Shown: one piece after another, positions 9,012 through 18,920 of the stretch | Layout of the letters: every line of letters starts with the position of its first letter | How positions within the stretch are numbered: position 1 is the stretch's first letter | Assembly (NCBI RefSeq): GCF_024124765.2 | Contig: NZ_JAMXSR020000002.1 | Coordinates: 18,501-82,500 of the forward strand | Length of the DNA stretch: 64,000 nt | Direction of reading: 5' to 3' | Source of the DNA: Sphingomonas sp. H160509 | Lineage (GTDB): Bacteria; Pseudomonadota; Alphaproteobacteria; Sphingomonadales; Sphingomonadaceae | Translations under genes and position numbers: made by a program | Notes under the pieces: generated by a model | What the model was told of the DNA's origin: nothing | Databases searched by the model: none | The model's input: only the letters and a program-made list of their open reading frames with translations

Positions 9012-10889
9012 TCATCGATAGCCCGCGGCCTGAAGCTCGAACAGTTCGGCATAGCGGCCCCCGGCAGCGAGCAGGTCGTCATGGGTACCTGATGCCTCCA
9101 CCTTGCCATCGCTGAGTACGAGTATGCGGTCCGCCATACGAACGCTGGAGAAGCGGTGCGAGATCAGCACCGCCGAGCGTCCCGCGCTGAGTTCCCGGAA
9201 ACGCTGGAACACCTCGTACTCGGCGCGCGCATCCAGCGCGGCCGTGGGTTCGTCGAGGATCAACACTTGGGCATCGCGCATGTAGGCGCGAGCGATCGCC
9301 ATCTTCTGCCATTCGCCACCGGACAGGTCGACACCGTTCCGGAACCGTTTCCCGATCATCTGGTCGTAGCCATCCGGAAGTTTGGCAACAACGCCGTTGG
9401 CCAGCGCGGCGGACGCTGCTGCCTCGATCCGCCGGCGATCACCGCGCGCCTCGATGCGACCGACCGCGATGTTGTCCGCGGCAGGCAGGTTGTACCGCAC
9501 GAAATCCTGGAAGATTACGCCGATCGCGGCGCGCAGGCCGTCGAGATCGTAGTCGCGCAGGTCGCGTCCATCGAGCAGGACACGGCCCTCTACCGGATCG
9601 TACAGTCGGGCCAGCAGCTTCACGAGCGTGGTCTTGCCTGCGCCGTTCTCGCCGACCAGTGCGACCACCTCGCCTGATCCCAACGTGAAGGACAGGTGCC
9701 GCACCGCCCATCGCTCGGCGCCCGGATAGCGGAAGCCAACATCCTCGAAGACAAAGCCTTGGCGAACGGGATCGGGGAATGGCAGCGCTCCCTCGGGCGA
9801 GCGGATGCCGGGCTCGGTCCGAAAGAAGGAGAACAGGTCGTCGATGTACAATGCCTGGCCGGCGGTCGACGAGAAGCCGGTGAGCAGTCCTTCCAGCAGT
9901 CCGCGAAGCCGCAGGAACGAGGCCGCGAGGAAGGTGAGGTCGCCGATCGAGATCGATCCGGTGACCGCGCGCCAAGCAATGTAGGCGTAGGCCGCGTAAT
10001 AGGCGATCGTACCAAGAGCGGCGAACCCCGAGCCCCAAACCGCCCGGCGCAGCGCCAACCGTCGGCTCGCGCTGTAGGTGTCGCGTGAGATGGTGCGATA
10101 GCGGTCGATCAGGAACGGGCTGAGGCCGAAGATCTTGACCTCCTTGGCCGTGTCCGCGCTGGCGGCGACCTGGCGCACGTAATCGAGCTCGCGCCGCTGC
10201 GGCGTGCGCATGTAGCTGAGCGCGTAGCTCAGCGCGTTGAAGTGCGCTTCGCCGAGGAACGAGGGCACCAGGGCTACGGCGAGCAGCACGATCAGCCAGG
10301 GGGCGTAAACGACCAGGCCCGCGGCGAAGGTCACGACCGTGACGATGTCCTGGGCCTGGCCGAACAGCTGCCCCATCAGCGACATGCGGCCGCTTGCCTG
10401 CATACGCGCGCGATCCATGCGGTCCTGGAAGGCTGCGTCCTCGAAGTCGGCGAGATCCAGGGTGGCAGCGTGCTCCATCAGCCTTACGCTCGCGTCGTTG
10501 CTGACACGGTCGGAGAGAAGCCCGTCGACGAGCGACACGATCCGGCCAAGGAGGTCGGAAGCGACCGCCAGAGCGAACTCGGCCAGTAGCAGTGCCTCCA
10601 GCCGATCGAGCAGGCCGGAGCCCAGCCATCCCGTGAGCCCAGCCGGACGAGCGGTTAAGTGGGTAAGGTGCACGACCTCGTCGATGATGAGCTTGCCAAC
10701 GAACAGCGTTGCTACGGGCAAAAGCGCTCGGACCAGCCGTACGGCGACCGTCGTGGCGGTAAGAGCCCTGCTGCTACCCCACACCATGGCGAGGAAGGGT
10801 GGGAGATTGCGCAATGCGCCCAGTCGTTCACGCCAAGTGGTAGGACGGCCGGGCACGCCGCCGCGCCCTTGTCTCACGCCGTCTGCCAT
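9012..10889 (-). CDS. ABC transporter, fused permease and ATP-binding protein
   Basis: This 625-residue half-transporter has an N-terminal six-helix membrane domain and a C-terminal nucleotide-binding domain. The latter shows Walker A GENGAGKTT, Q-loop GVIFQDFVRYN, signature LSGGEWQ, Walker B VLILDEPTAALD and H-loop ISHRFSSV. It probably works as an exporter homodimer. It is convergent with the monooxygenase and upstream of no partner, so the substrate is unknown. Intact, with a start at 10889. Confidence 0.93.
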   Translation of the reverse strand: MADGVRQGRGGVPGRPTTWRERLGALRNLPPFLAMVWGSSRALTATTVAVRLVRALLPVATLFVGKLIIDEVVHLTHLTARPAGLTGWLGSGLLDRLEALLLAEFALAVASDLLGRIVSLVDGLLSDRVSNDASVRLMEHAATLDLADFEDAAFQDRMDRARMQASGRMSLMGQLFGQAQDIVTVVTFAAGLVVYAPWLIVLLAVALVPSFLGEAHFNALSYALSYMRTPQRRELDYVRQVAASADTAKEVKIFGLSPFLIDRYRTISRDTYSASRRLALRRAVWGSGFAALGTIAYYAAYAYIAWRAVTGSISIGDLTFLAASFLRLRGLLEGLLTGFSSTAGQALYIDDLFSFFRTEPGIRSPEGALPFPDPVRQGFVFEDVGFRYPGAERWAVRHLSFTLGSGEVVALVGENGAGKTTLVKLLARLYDPVEGRVLLDGRDLRDYDLDGLRAAIGVIFQDFVRYNLPAADNIAVGRIEARGDRRRIEAAASAALANGVVAKLPDGYDQMIGKRFRNGVDLSGGEWQKMAIARAYMRDAQVLILDEPTAALDARAEYEVFQRFRELSAGRSAVLISHRFSSVRMADRILVLSDGKVEASGTHDDLLAAGGRYAELFELQAAGYR

Positions 10890-11058
10890 TCAGCTGCTCC
10901 GAGGTGACAGGCTGTAGCCCGTTTCGGACCTGAGTGCTGGAGGTGATGAGGTCAGCTGCATGCCCCCGATACACAGTCGGTGGTATCAGGGGTACTCGCG
11001 GTTTCGTCTCAACGTCGCCAGCCGGGATATCGGGTTGAGCTCTGGTCGCACCTGGCGG

Positions 11059-11120
11059 ATTATTGGGTGTCTGAAGTTGGGAAACGGGGAAGGGCGCGCG
11101 AATGGCCGACTATGGGTCCA
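11059..11120 (+). repeat. Dispersed intergenic repeat, copy 2
   Basis: Contains GTCTGAAGTTGGGAAACGGG and, after GGGCGCGCG, the second half AATGGCCGACTATGGGTC. It lies between the ABC transporter start and the MFS stop, 10 bases from the latter. Nothing else is visible in the gap 10890-11129. Confidence 0.85.
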
Positions 11121-11129
11121 TACGTAAGG

Positions 11130-12546
11130 CTATCGTCTGCCATGCTCTCGACCGAGTGTCAGAAATGCAATGACGCCTGCCGTCACGGCCGAAAATGCCG
11201 CCAGCAGGGCTGCGGTATGGAACGCCTCGGTCAACTGTACGACCGATGCGGCGACAACGGCACCAGCCAGCGCCGTTGCAATCAAGCCGCCGGTTCGCGC
11301 GATCGCGCTGTTGAACCCCGATGCGGTGCCGGTGTGGTGATCGTCTACGGACGAAAGAACTGTGGTCGTAAGCGGAGCGACCGCGCCGGCCATCCCGAGC
11401 GCGATCACCACCAGACCTGGCAGCACGTTGCTCCAATAGTAGGCCCTGGGGTCGACGGTCGCCATTAGCGCGAAGCCGACACCGGTAACGATCGGCCCGA
11501 TCGTCAGCGGCCAGCGCGGGCCGATCCGCTCGCTCAACCGTCCAGCAAAGCGCGACGCGGTGCCGATCACGATCGAGAAGGGGAGCAACGCGAAGCCTGC
11601 CTGGGTCGGCGTGTATCCGCCGCCGACGATCAGCAGATACGGCAGCAACACCAGCAATCCGCCCAGCGCGCCGTATAGCAGCAGCGTCAGCAAGGTCAGC
11701 CCGACGAAGGGGCGTGACGCGAACAGCGTCAGCGGCATCATCGCGCGGTCGCCTAAACGGTGTTCCTGGCCGACGAACGCGACCAGCAGGACGATGCCGA
11801 TGCCCAGGCCCCCACCGATTTTCGGCGACAGGACATGACTGCTTGACCACAGCGTCAGCGCCCATGTTAGGATGCCGAGCGCGGCGGTCACCAAGATCGC
11901 GCCGAGCCAATCGAGTGGTTGCTCACCGGGATCGCTCTCCTCGACATAGCGCAGGGCGACCACGATCGCAGCAGCCGCGACCGGCAGATTGAGGAAGAAG
12001 ATCGTCCGCCAGCCCAGCGTGTCGACCAGCCAGCCCCCGAGCGGTGGACCGACGGCGCTGGCGATCGCGCCGGCTGCGGCCCATGTCCCGACCGCTCGCC
12101 CCCTTGCTTCGCCTTCGAACGAACTGCCGAGGATTCCCAGGCTGTTGGGCATCAGGATCGCGGCACCGATGCCCTGTATTCCGCGCGCTGCCAGCAGGAC
12201 CGGGAGCGTCGGTGCCAACGCGCAGCCGATCGACGCAAGTGCGAACAGGACTGTGCCGAACACCAGCATCCGCCGGCGGCCGTAATGATCGCCCGCTGCG
12301 CCACCCAGCAGAAGCAGCGCCGAGAGCGGCAGCAGATACGCGTTGATGATCCAGGGGGAGGTCTGACGCACCGCCGCCGAAATCTTTGCCGATCGCGGGA
12401 AGCGCGACGTTGGTCACCGAGCCATCGATGAAGGCGAGGCTCGATGCCAGCATCGTCGCGGCTATCGTCCAGCGGGGGGTAGCGAACAGCTGTGGTCCGT
12501 GCGGCCCCTGAATGAGGGTGGTCGCCAGACCCCGGCGGTGGCGCAT
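11130..12546 (-). CDS. MFS drug-efflux transporter, DHA2 (14-TMS) type; one frameshift
   Basis: The ATG at 12546 directly abuts the tag stop codon, so the two genes are probably cotranscribed. The N-terminal part (LAFIDGSVTNVALPAIG) is the DHA2 motif in helix 1. After an extra base in the CCCCC run (12354-12358 on the + strand) the frame continues as PWIINAYLLPLSALLLLGGA with GDHYGRRR between helices 2 and 3. The restored protein is about 471 residues with fourteen predicted helices. It exports drugs or metabolites using the proton gradient; the substrate is unknown. Confidence 0.86.
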
Positions 12547-13146
12547 TCATGGTTCGGTTCGACGGAAACAGCACGTCTCATGGTCGTTCACGAGACCGCA
12601 GGCCTGCATCCAGGCGTAGACGATGACAGGGCCGACGAACTTGAACCCGCGCTGCTTGAGCGCCGCGGATAAGGCTTCGGAGGCAGGCGAGCGGGTCAGC
12701 GCCTTGGCACCATCGCCGATCACCGGCGCACCATCGACGAAACTCCAGACGAAGCCGCTGAAATCCTCGCCGGCGTCGCGCATCGCGAGATAGGCGCGGG
12801 CATTGCCGATCGTCGCCGCGATCTTGGCGCGTGAGCGGACGATACCGGCGTTGCCGAGCATCGCCGCGATGTCCGGCTCGCCAAACCGCGCGACGGTGTC
12901 CGGATCGAAGCCCGCGAAAGCGGCTCGGAATGCGTCGCGTTTGCGCAGGATCGTGATCCAGGCCAGCCCGGCCTGAAATCCGTCGAGCATCAGCTTTTCC
13001 CACAGCGCGCGCGGGTCACGTTCGGGCACGCCCCATTCGTCGTCGTGATACGCCGCAAGCAAAGGGTCGCTCTGCGCCCATCGGCAACGAGATAGCTCGG
13101 CGCGGGGCATGCCGGGCATTGCCGGGTCTTTGCTGTCGATTTGCAT
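12547..13146 (-). CDS. tag: DNA-3-methyladenine glycosylase I
   Basis: An intact protein of 199 residues. The N-terminal RCRWAQSDPLLAAYHDDEWG carries the conserved Cys and acidic residues. The helix-hairpin region is GFQAGLAWITILRKRDAFR, and the C-terminal VNDHETCC supplies the zinc-binding His and Cys residues of Tag. The enzyme removes 3-methyladenine from alkylated DNA. Here it is followed without a gap by an efflux pump gene, a pairing that would suit defence against an alkylating toxin, though that is speculation. Confidence 0.95.
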   Translation of the reverse strand: MQIDSKDPAMPGMPRAELSRCRWAQSDPLLAAYHDDEWGVPERDPRALWEKLMLDGFQAGLAWITILRKRDAFRAAFAGFDPDTVARFGEPDIAAMLGNAGIVRSRAKIAATIGNARAYLAMRDAGEDFSGFVWSFVDGAPVIGDGAKALTRSPASEALSAALKQRGFKFVGPVIVYAWMQACGLVNDHETCCFRRTEP

Positions 13147-13502
13147 ACTGGCCGGGACGATGCTCGCTCGATGCCGGTGTGTCGATGCCGTTTGCCATCG
13201 CCAGCGCGAATCAGGTCTTGATGGCGTTAAGCAGTTCGGCGTTGATCTGGTCGAACCGAACTGATCGCAATCCTCGCTTTCAGGCCCTCTAGGCCGCTGA
13301 TCGGCCGCCGAGCGTTGCCGCCCAGCCAGATGAACGAATGGGTGAAGTTGGGATGCGGGGAAACGTCAGAACGTCCGCAAGTGGGTCAGTTCGTCTTTCA
13401 AGGGCGGGGTTCCGTGGAAATTGACGACCGGCAGCTATCCTGGAGGAGCATCATGTCGGCCCCGCCACCAGATCACTGGAGAATTTTTATCGGTTTAAGT
13501 CG
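13147..13502. other. Intergenic gap holding a repeat copy
   Basis: No coding sequence is supported here. The gap lies between tag and an AraC gene, both on the minus strand, and contains dispersed repeat copy 3 at 13331-13387. Confidence 0.6.
13331..13387 (+). repeat. Dispersed intergenic repeat, copy 3
   Basis: TGAACGAATGGGTGAAGTTGG at the left and GAACGTCCGCAAGTGGGTC at the right match both half-units of the family. Confidence 0.85.
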
Positions 13503-14306
13503 TCAGCCCGAGTGACGCTCAGCCATATATCGTCCTGGCGAGGTGCCCAGCGCCTTTCGGAACATCGTCACAAAGCTGGGCACGCTTTCATAGCCCAGGT
13601 CGCTCGTCACCTGCTGGATCGATGCTCCGCCGGCCAGCCATTTGACCGCCAGCACGACGCCGAGCTGTTGGCGCCAGCGACCGAAACTCATCCCCGTCTC
13701 ACGGCTGATCAACCGCAGCAACGTGCGCTCGCTCATGCCGGCGTGCCTTGCCCAGCTTTCCAGCGTTCCCCGGTTTGCCGGCGCGGCCATCAGCGCGTCG
13801 ACGATGCTGCGCAGCCGCGGATCGGTCGGCATCGGTAAGTGCAGATCCTCGACCTGCGCCGTCGCAAGTTCGTCGAGTAGCACCGCCACCAGCCGCGTGC
13901 TCGCACCGCCTTCGTCATAGAAATACGGGAAATGCGCGGCGCGCGTCAGGAGTTCGCGCAGCAAGGGCGTCACCGACACCGCGCAGCAGGTCTTGGGCAG
14001 AAGCGTGTCCACCGCGGGATCAACGAACGCGTTATACCCTTCGAGCGCGCCGGTTGCCTTGATCGCGTGCAGCGCACCGCCGGGGATCCATATGGCACTG
14101 CGGGGCGGGACGATCCACAAGCCGCCTTCGACTTCACAACTGAGGGCGCCGCGCTGGACGAGCAGTAGCTGGCCCTTCTTGTGACGATGAAGGTCAAGCT
14201 CAAACCCGCCAACATCAGACATCTCCGCACCGAAGGCGACGATCGGACGCGGCACGTCGTCCGGGTCGACCCATTCGAATTCCTGCAAGGCATTCAAGAT
14301 TGGCAT
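13503..14306 (-). CDS. AraC family regulator with N-terminal cupin
   Basis: The protein has 267 residues: an N-terminal cupin (GFELDLHRHKKGQLLLVQRG, then PPRSAIWIPGGALHAI) and a C-terminal double helix-turn-helix (RGTLESWARHAGMSERTLLR and IQQVTSDLGYESVPSFVTMF). This layout resembles NimR-type regulators. It is divergent from a methyltransferase/reductase pair starting at 14453 and probably controls it. Intact; no ligand can be named. Confidence 0.93.
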   Translation of the reverse strand: MPILNALQEFEWVDPDDVPRPIVAFGAEMSDVGGFELDLHRHKKGQLLLVQRGALSCEVEGGLWIVPPRSAIWIPGGALHAIKATGALEGYNAFVDPAVDTLLPKTCCAVSVTPLLRELLTRAAHFPYFYDEGGASTRLVAVLLDELATAQVEDLHLPMPTDPRLRSIVDALMAAPANRGTLESWARHAGMSERTLLRLISRETGMSFGRWRQQLGVVLAVKWLAGGASIQQVTSDLGYESVPSFVTMFRKALGTSPGRYMAERHSG

Positions 14307-14452
14307 CAGACACGTCCATCACAACAGAAACGGTGGCGAGATTGCGTAACATTCTGGCTGCCCTTCGGAATGACGCCAAGGCCGCTTCCCGGTATCCGAT
14401 CGCCATCACCCCGTCGAGCCACTCCGGCTCCGGGCATCGGCTAAGGACGATC

Positions 14453-15145
14453 ATGAACACGCTCAATAGCACCCGCGTCCTCGGCCTTCTGGAGGCGCTG
14501 CACCGCGACGCCGAAGCGGCGGACCGCGAACACGTCGAAGCGATGATGGCGAAGATTGCGGCATCTGGCGCGTCGATCGAGATGCTGGTCGCAGAGCTCC
14601 TTGCCGATGAAAGCGCCGACTATCGCACGACATACCGCAACCGCGCCGACAACTTCTTTGCGGTGTCGCCGGATTACGGTCGGTTCCTCTATGCGATGGC
14701 GCGCGCGTGCAAAGCCACCCGCATCGTCGAGTTCGGGTCGTCGATGGGGATTTCGACGATCTATCTCGCGGCCGCACTGCGCGACAATGGCGGGGGCCAG
14801 CTTGTCGGCAGCGAGTTGGAGGACGGTAAGGTGGCCCGGGCACGCGCCAATCTCGAGGCGGCCGGGCTTGCCGACCTAGTCCAGATACGCCCCGGCGATG
14901 CGCTGGAAACGCTCAAGGATGTAGGCGGCGATGTCGACCTGTTGCTGGTCGATGGCGCGTTTTCGCTGTACCTGCCGGTGCTCAAGCTGATCGAGCCGCG
15001 GCTGAAGCCCGGTGCCGTGATCCTCGGCGAAAACGCGTTCGAGCCAGGATATCAATCGTATGTCCGCAACCCCGCTAACGGCTATGTCTCGCTGGCATTG
15101 CCGGACGAAGGTCGCGGCAACGAACTTTCGGTGAAGCTGTCGTAA
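14453..15145 (+). CDS. SAM-dependent O-methyltransferase-like protein
   Basis: I chose the ATG at 14453 with a TAAGGACG ribosome-binding site; the frame is open further upstream, but that part overlaps the AraC promoter. The 230-residue protein has the class I methyltransferase core: motif I RIVEFGSSMGISTIYLA, the acidic loop GSELEDGKVARARANL, and LLLVDGAF as motif IV. It resembles the catechol O-methyltransferase / CmcI-like group. Its stop overlaps the start of the siderophore-interacting protein gene (TAATG), so both act together. The acceptor is unknown; methylation of a catecholic ligand would fit but is inference. Confidence 0.85.
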   Translation: MNTLNSTRVLGLLEALHRDAEAADREHVEAMMAKIAASGASIEMLVAELLADESADYRTTYRNRADNFFAVSPDYGRFLYAMARACKATRIVEFGSSMGISTIYLAAALRDNGGGQLVGSELEDGKVARARANLEAAGLADLVQIRPGDALETLKDVGGDVDLLLVDGAFSLYLPVLKLIEPRLKPGAVILGENAFEPGYQSYVRNPANGYVSLALPDEGRGNELSVKLS

Positions 15146-15882
15146 TGGGTGCGCTTGCTACGCAGCCGGTGGAAGAGCCGGGCCGGTTGAGCCGGGCACT
15201 GGCACGCATGTGGATGAAATCCGCGACCGTCACCGCCAATGAACGACTGGCGGATCGCTTCCATCTGATCACGTTGGAGGGCCACGCTCTGGAGGACGTG
15301 ACTTGGCGGCCCGGGCAAAAAGTACAGATCGCGATGGGATCGGCCTTCGTGGCGCGGACGTACACGCCGATCGAATGGAACGCATCGGCCGGGCGAATGT
15401 GCATTCTGGGCTATTCGCACGGCGACGGGCCGGGGAGTGCCTGGGTCCGCACCGCTTCGCCGGGTGACGCATGCAATATCTTTGGTCCGCGCGCATCGCT
15501 GGACGTGAGCGGTCGGTCAGAGGCGCTCGTCATCGTTGGCGACGAGACCTCGATCGGCCTTGCTTATGCGGTAGCCCGTCAGAACGCGACGCGCCTCGTA
15601 ACGTCTTGTTTCGAGGTCGAAGACGCCGCCGCCGCGCAGCAGGTGGCTGAGAGCCTGGATCTCAAGGGCGTCACGCTGGTCGCGAGGCGCGCGGACGGCG
15701 CGCACATCGCGGCGCTGGGGGCATCGCTGTCCGACGCGGTGGTGGCGGGATCTGCCTTCGTGCTCACTGGAAAGGCCGCAACGATCCAAACGCTGCGACA
15801 GAGCCTGAGGCAGCGGTCGGTCCAAACGACGCGGCTCGTCACCAAGGCCTATTGGACGCCCGGGAAAACCGGCCTGGACTGA
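15145..15882 (+). CDS. Siderophore-interacting protein (FAD-binding ferric reductase)
   Basis: A protein of 245 residues related to ViuB/YqjH. The FAD-binding barrel has WRPGQKVQIAMG, then FVARTYTPIEW, the conserved RxYT motif, followed by HGDGPGSAWV and SPGD, then a C-terminal NAD(P)H-binding part. Such proteins release iron from ferric chelates in the cytosol. It overlaps the methyltransferase gene and lies under a divergent AraC regulator. Intact. No siderophore genes are nearby. Confidence 0.9.
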   Translation: MGALATQPVEEPGRLSRALARMWMKSATVTANERLADRFHLITLEGHALEDVTWRPGQKVQIAMGSAFVARTYTPIEWNASAGRMCILGYSHGDGPGSAWVRTASPGDACNIFGPRASLDVSGRSEALVIVGDETSIGLAYAVARQNATRLVTSCFEVEDAAAAQQVAESLDLKGVTLVARRADGAHIAALGASLSDAVVAGSAFVLTGKAATIQTLRQSLRQRSVQTTRLVTKAYWTPGKTGLD

Positions 15883-16472
15883 CCGTGGAGCGCAATGGCA
15901 GCTAACCGCTTACCCTGCCTGACGCCTGCCTTGCGCTCGCAGCCAGTCCGGCCGCAAACCGGAACTGAACGAATAGCCGGATTTGGGAGGGCGCAAGAGG
16001 TCTAGGAATGGCCGATTCTGGGTCTCGCCGGACGCCTCAGGGTAGGGACGCGTTCGCCCAAATGGGCGCGTAAAGTGCGACGAGTCTAGCATCGCTTGCA
16101 ATCGCGACTCCTTCGGCGGGCTCAGGACGGGCTTGCACGCAACTCTTTTAGCCCGCCGCAGATGGCGGCCTTTGCGGTCCAGCTGTCACTTTGTCGGCAA
16201 CCTCGGGCGCTCACGGTCGAAGTCTCAAACCATCGTACCTCGCGTTCGCAACTTCCGGCGCAACGAAAATCTGCAGCCGGACGGCATGTGCGGCCGCCCC
16301 TTCGACGCCTTTGCCGCCCTCCTAACGGCGCAAAGATGATAGCGACGTCCACAGTTTAGGCAGTGCAATGCGCAGGTGCCACCGAACTGACCTGAAACCG
16401 TAACCCCACCGCCACGAAATCTGAATAAGGGAATGAATTCTGACCTAAATCTCGACGGGGCCGCGTAAAAAA
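15883..16472. other. 590-base intergenic region
   Basis: No gene is supported. It holds repeat copy 4 (15966-16024) and becomes less GC-rich in the last 100 bases before the receptor gene, where the promoter must lie. I saw no clear PHO box or Fur box. Confidence 0.5.
15966..16024 (+). repeat. Dispersed intergenic repeat, copy 4
   Basis: TGAACGAATAGCCGGATTTGG, then GGAATGGCCGATTCTGGGTC; both half-units are recognisable. Confidence 0.8.
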
Positions 16473-18806
16473 ATGAAGAAGTTACGTGTTTTTTTAGTAT
16501 GTTGTACTTCAATCGTCACAGCGGGGCCGTGGATGTTCTCGGCGCATGCGCAGGAGATCGTAGCCCCATCTTCGGCTGAACCCGAATCCTTAGTCTCGAC
16601 GGCGCAGACTGAACCAGTAGAAACTCAGGCAGAAACCCAGAACGCTACCGCTGACATCGTCGTGCTCGGGCACGGTGAGACCCGGCAGGTGCAGACGCTG
16701 TCGAAGGCCGACATCGACGCCGCGCCGCCGGGGACGAGCCCGATCAAGATTCTCGCGAAGCTGCCCAGCGTTAACTTCCAGAGCGCAGACCCGCTCGGCA
16801 TAAACGAATACTCGAGCAACATCTCGGTACGCAGCTTCGGCCAGAACCAGTTGGGCTATACGCTGGACGGGATGCCGCTCGGTGACATGTCGTACGGCAA
16901 CTTTAACGGTCTCCACATCAGTCGTGCGACGATCTCTGAGAACATCGGCGGCGTCGAACTGGCGCAGGGTGCAGGCGCGCTGGACACCGCGGCCAGCTCG
17001 AATCTCGGTGGCACCATCAAGTTCTCGACCGTCGACCCCAGCCGCGATGCGGGCGTGCTCGCCGAGGCCGGCTATGGCAGCGAGAACACCTATCGCCTGT
17101 TCGCGCGGATCGACACTGGCGACCTCGGTAACGGCGCGCACGCCTATGTCAGTGGCGCACGGCTGGACCAGCCGAAATGGAAGGGCAACGGCAAGACCTC
17201 GTCATGGCAGGCGAACGCCAAGGCGATCGTACCGCTGGGCGAGGCCACCACAATCACTGCCTACGTCGCCTATTCCGATCTCGCGACCGACGATTACATG
17301 GACGTGTCGAAGTCGATCATCGATCGATACGGCTATAAGTGGGATTACCTGCGCTACGACTGGGCGACTGCGGTCTCACTGGCGCAGGCGTATCAGGCCA
17401 ATCCGGCCGGCGATTGCGGCACGAACGTCTATCCCAATGGGATCAAGTGCGTCGACGACACCTATTACGACGGCACCACGTTGCGTCGCGACTACCTCGG
17501 CTATGTCCGCCTGGAGAGCCGGATCACCGACGCGCTGACGTTGCGGATCCAGCCCTATATGCACCACAACAAGGGTGAGGGCACATGGTGGTATCCCTAT
17601 TCGGGCACGCCGGGTGGCGCACCGTTGTTCGTCCGCAGCTCGGGCTACCGCATCCAGCGCGAGGGTGTCACCGGATCGCTGACGTACAAGGTCGGGAACC
17701 ATGAACTCGAAGTCGGCGGATGGTACGAACACAACGAGTTCATGTATCGCCGCTTCAAATACGGGATCGCCAGCGACGGCAGCAACTGGGGCGAGCGCCA
17801 GTGGCCCGACAGCAAAGACGTGTTCGATCGCTATTATGACTATCGCTACACAGTGAACACATATCAGGGATTCGCGCAGGACACGTGGCAGGTCAACGAC
17901 CGGCTGAAGATCAACGCAGGCTTCAAGGCGCTTGACGTCGGCGTCAGCAACGACGTCATCTATTCGACCATCGCCCAAGCAAGCGGCAAGATCAAAGCCA
18001 AGGACCTGTTCCTGCCGCAAGCTGGTTTCAACTACATGATAGACCCCAAAATCGAGCTGTTCGCGAGCTATTCCGAAAACATCTCAGCCTTTGGCTCTGG
18101 GCCCTTCGGTACCGACCAAGCGACGTTCGACGCCAACAAGGGCAACATCAAGCCGGAAAGCTCGCAGACCGCTGAAGGTGGCTTCCGCTTCCATCTGCCG
18201 CATTTCGAGGGGCTGCTGTCCGGTTACCACGTCACCTTCCGCAACCGGCTGGCAAGCTTCAGCCCGTGTTCGGGGATACAGACGTGTGCCAGCATCACGT
18301 CGAACGTTGGTAGTGTGAACACCAACGGTGTCGAGCTGGCGGGCACTTACAAGCTCATGCGCCATGTCACGTTGTTCGGGTCTTATTCGTTCACCCACGC
18401 GCGCTATGCCGATGATACGCTCAATGGCGCGGGCGAAGTTGTTCTCGCTACCGAAGGTAACACCGTCACGGGTGTACCAGCGCATCTCGCCAATGCCGAA
18501 CTCGCCTATGACAATGGCGCGGTCTTCGGACGGTTCAATCTCGGCTACCAGAGCAAGCGCGACTATACCTATCTGAACGATAGCTCGGTGCCGGGACGCG
18601 TTCTCGCCGACCTGACGCTCGGTTTCCGGCTCGAAGACTCCAGCCCGGTCGGCAAGCTCGAGGTTCAGGCGAACGTGACCAACCTGTTCGACAAGGACTA
18701 CATCGCCAATGTCGGCGACACGAACAGCGATCTGAAAGGCACCTATCAGGGCATGATGGTCGGCGCGCCCCGGCAGGTGTTCGTCACCGTCAGAAAGCGC
18801 TTCTAG
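16473..18806 (+). CDS. TonB-dependent receptor upstream of phospholipase C
   Basis: An intact protein of 777 residues. A Sec signal (MKKLRVFLVCCTSIVTAG to AHAQ) is followed by a TonB-box-like ADIVVLG and a plug with SPIKILAKLPSVNFQSADP and GGVELAQGAGALDTAASSNL. The barrel ends in the C-terminal aromatic VFVTVRKRF needed for Bam-dependent assembly. Its plug differs from that of the other two receptors here. A Tat-exported phosphocholine phospholipase C starts 115 bases downstream on the same strand, so the receptor may import a product of lipid breakdown such as a phosphocholine or glycerol derivative. That link is inferred. Confidence 0.9.
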   Translation: MKKLRVFLVCCTSIVTAGPWMFSAHAQEIVAPSSAEPESLVSTAQTEPVETQAETQNATADIVVLGHGETRQVQTLSKADIDAAPPGTSPIKILAKLPSVNFQSADPLGINEYSSNISVRSFGQNQLGYTLDGMPLGDMSYGNFNGLHISRATISENIGGVELAQGAGALDTAASSNLGGTIKFSTVDPSRDAGVLAEAGYGSENTYRLFARIDTGDLGNGAHAYVSGARLDQPKWKGNGKTSSWQANAKAIVPLGEATTITAYVAYSDLATDDYMDVSKSIIDRYGYKWDYLRYDWATAVSLAQAYQANPAGDCGTNVYPNGIKCVDDTYYDGTTLRRDYLGYVRLESRITDALTLRIQPYMHHNKGEGTWWYPYSGTPGGAPLFVRSSGYRIQREGVTGSLTYKVGNHELEVGGWYEHNEFMYRRFKYGIASDGSNWGERQWPDSKDVFDRYYDYRYTVNTYQGFAQDTWQVNDRLKINAGFKALDVGVSNDVIYSTIAQASGKIKAKDLFLPQAGFNYMIDPKIELFASYSENISAFGSGPFGTDQATFDANKGNIKPESSQTAEGGFRFHLPHFEGLLSGYHVTFRNRLASFSPCSGIQTCASITSNVGSVNTNGVELAGTYKLMRHVTLFGSYSFTHARYADDTLNGAGEVVLATEGNTVTGVPAHLANAELAYDNGAVFGRFNLGYQSKRDYTYLNDSSVPGRVLADLTLGFRLEDSSPVGKLEVQANVTNLFDKDYIANVGDTNSDLKGTYQGMMVGAPRQVFVTVRKRF

Positions 18807-18920
18807 GCCTGAGGCCAAGGTTACGCCGGCCGATGCGTATCGCCGATAGCGCGGATGTCACCAAGGGCGGGTAAGCGACGACGCGTTGCTTCCCGCCGTC
18901 TCCCAAAACTACGAGGCTCC

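Noticed and set aside
16180..16200. A PHO box before the TonB receptor (CTGTCAC)
   Set aside because: Only one half-site is seen; a second unit at the required 11-base spacing is absent.
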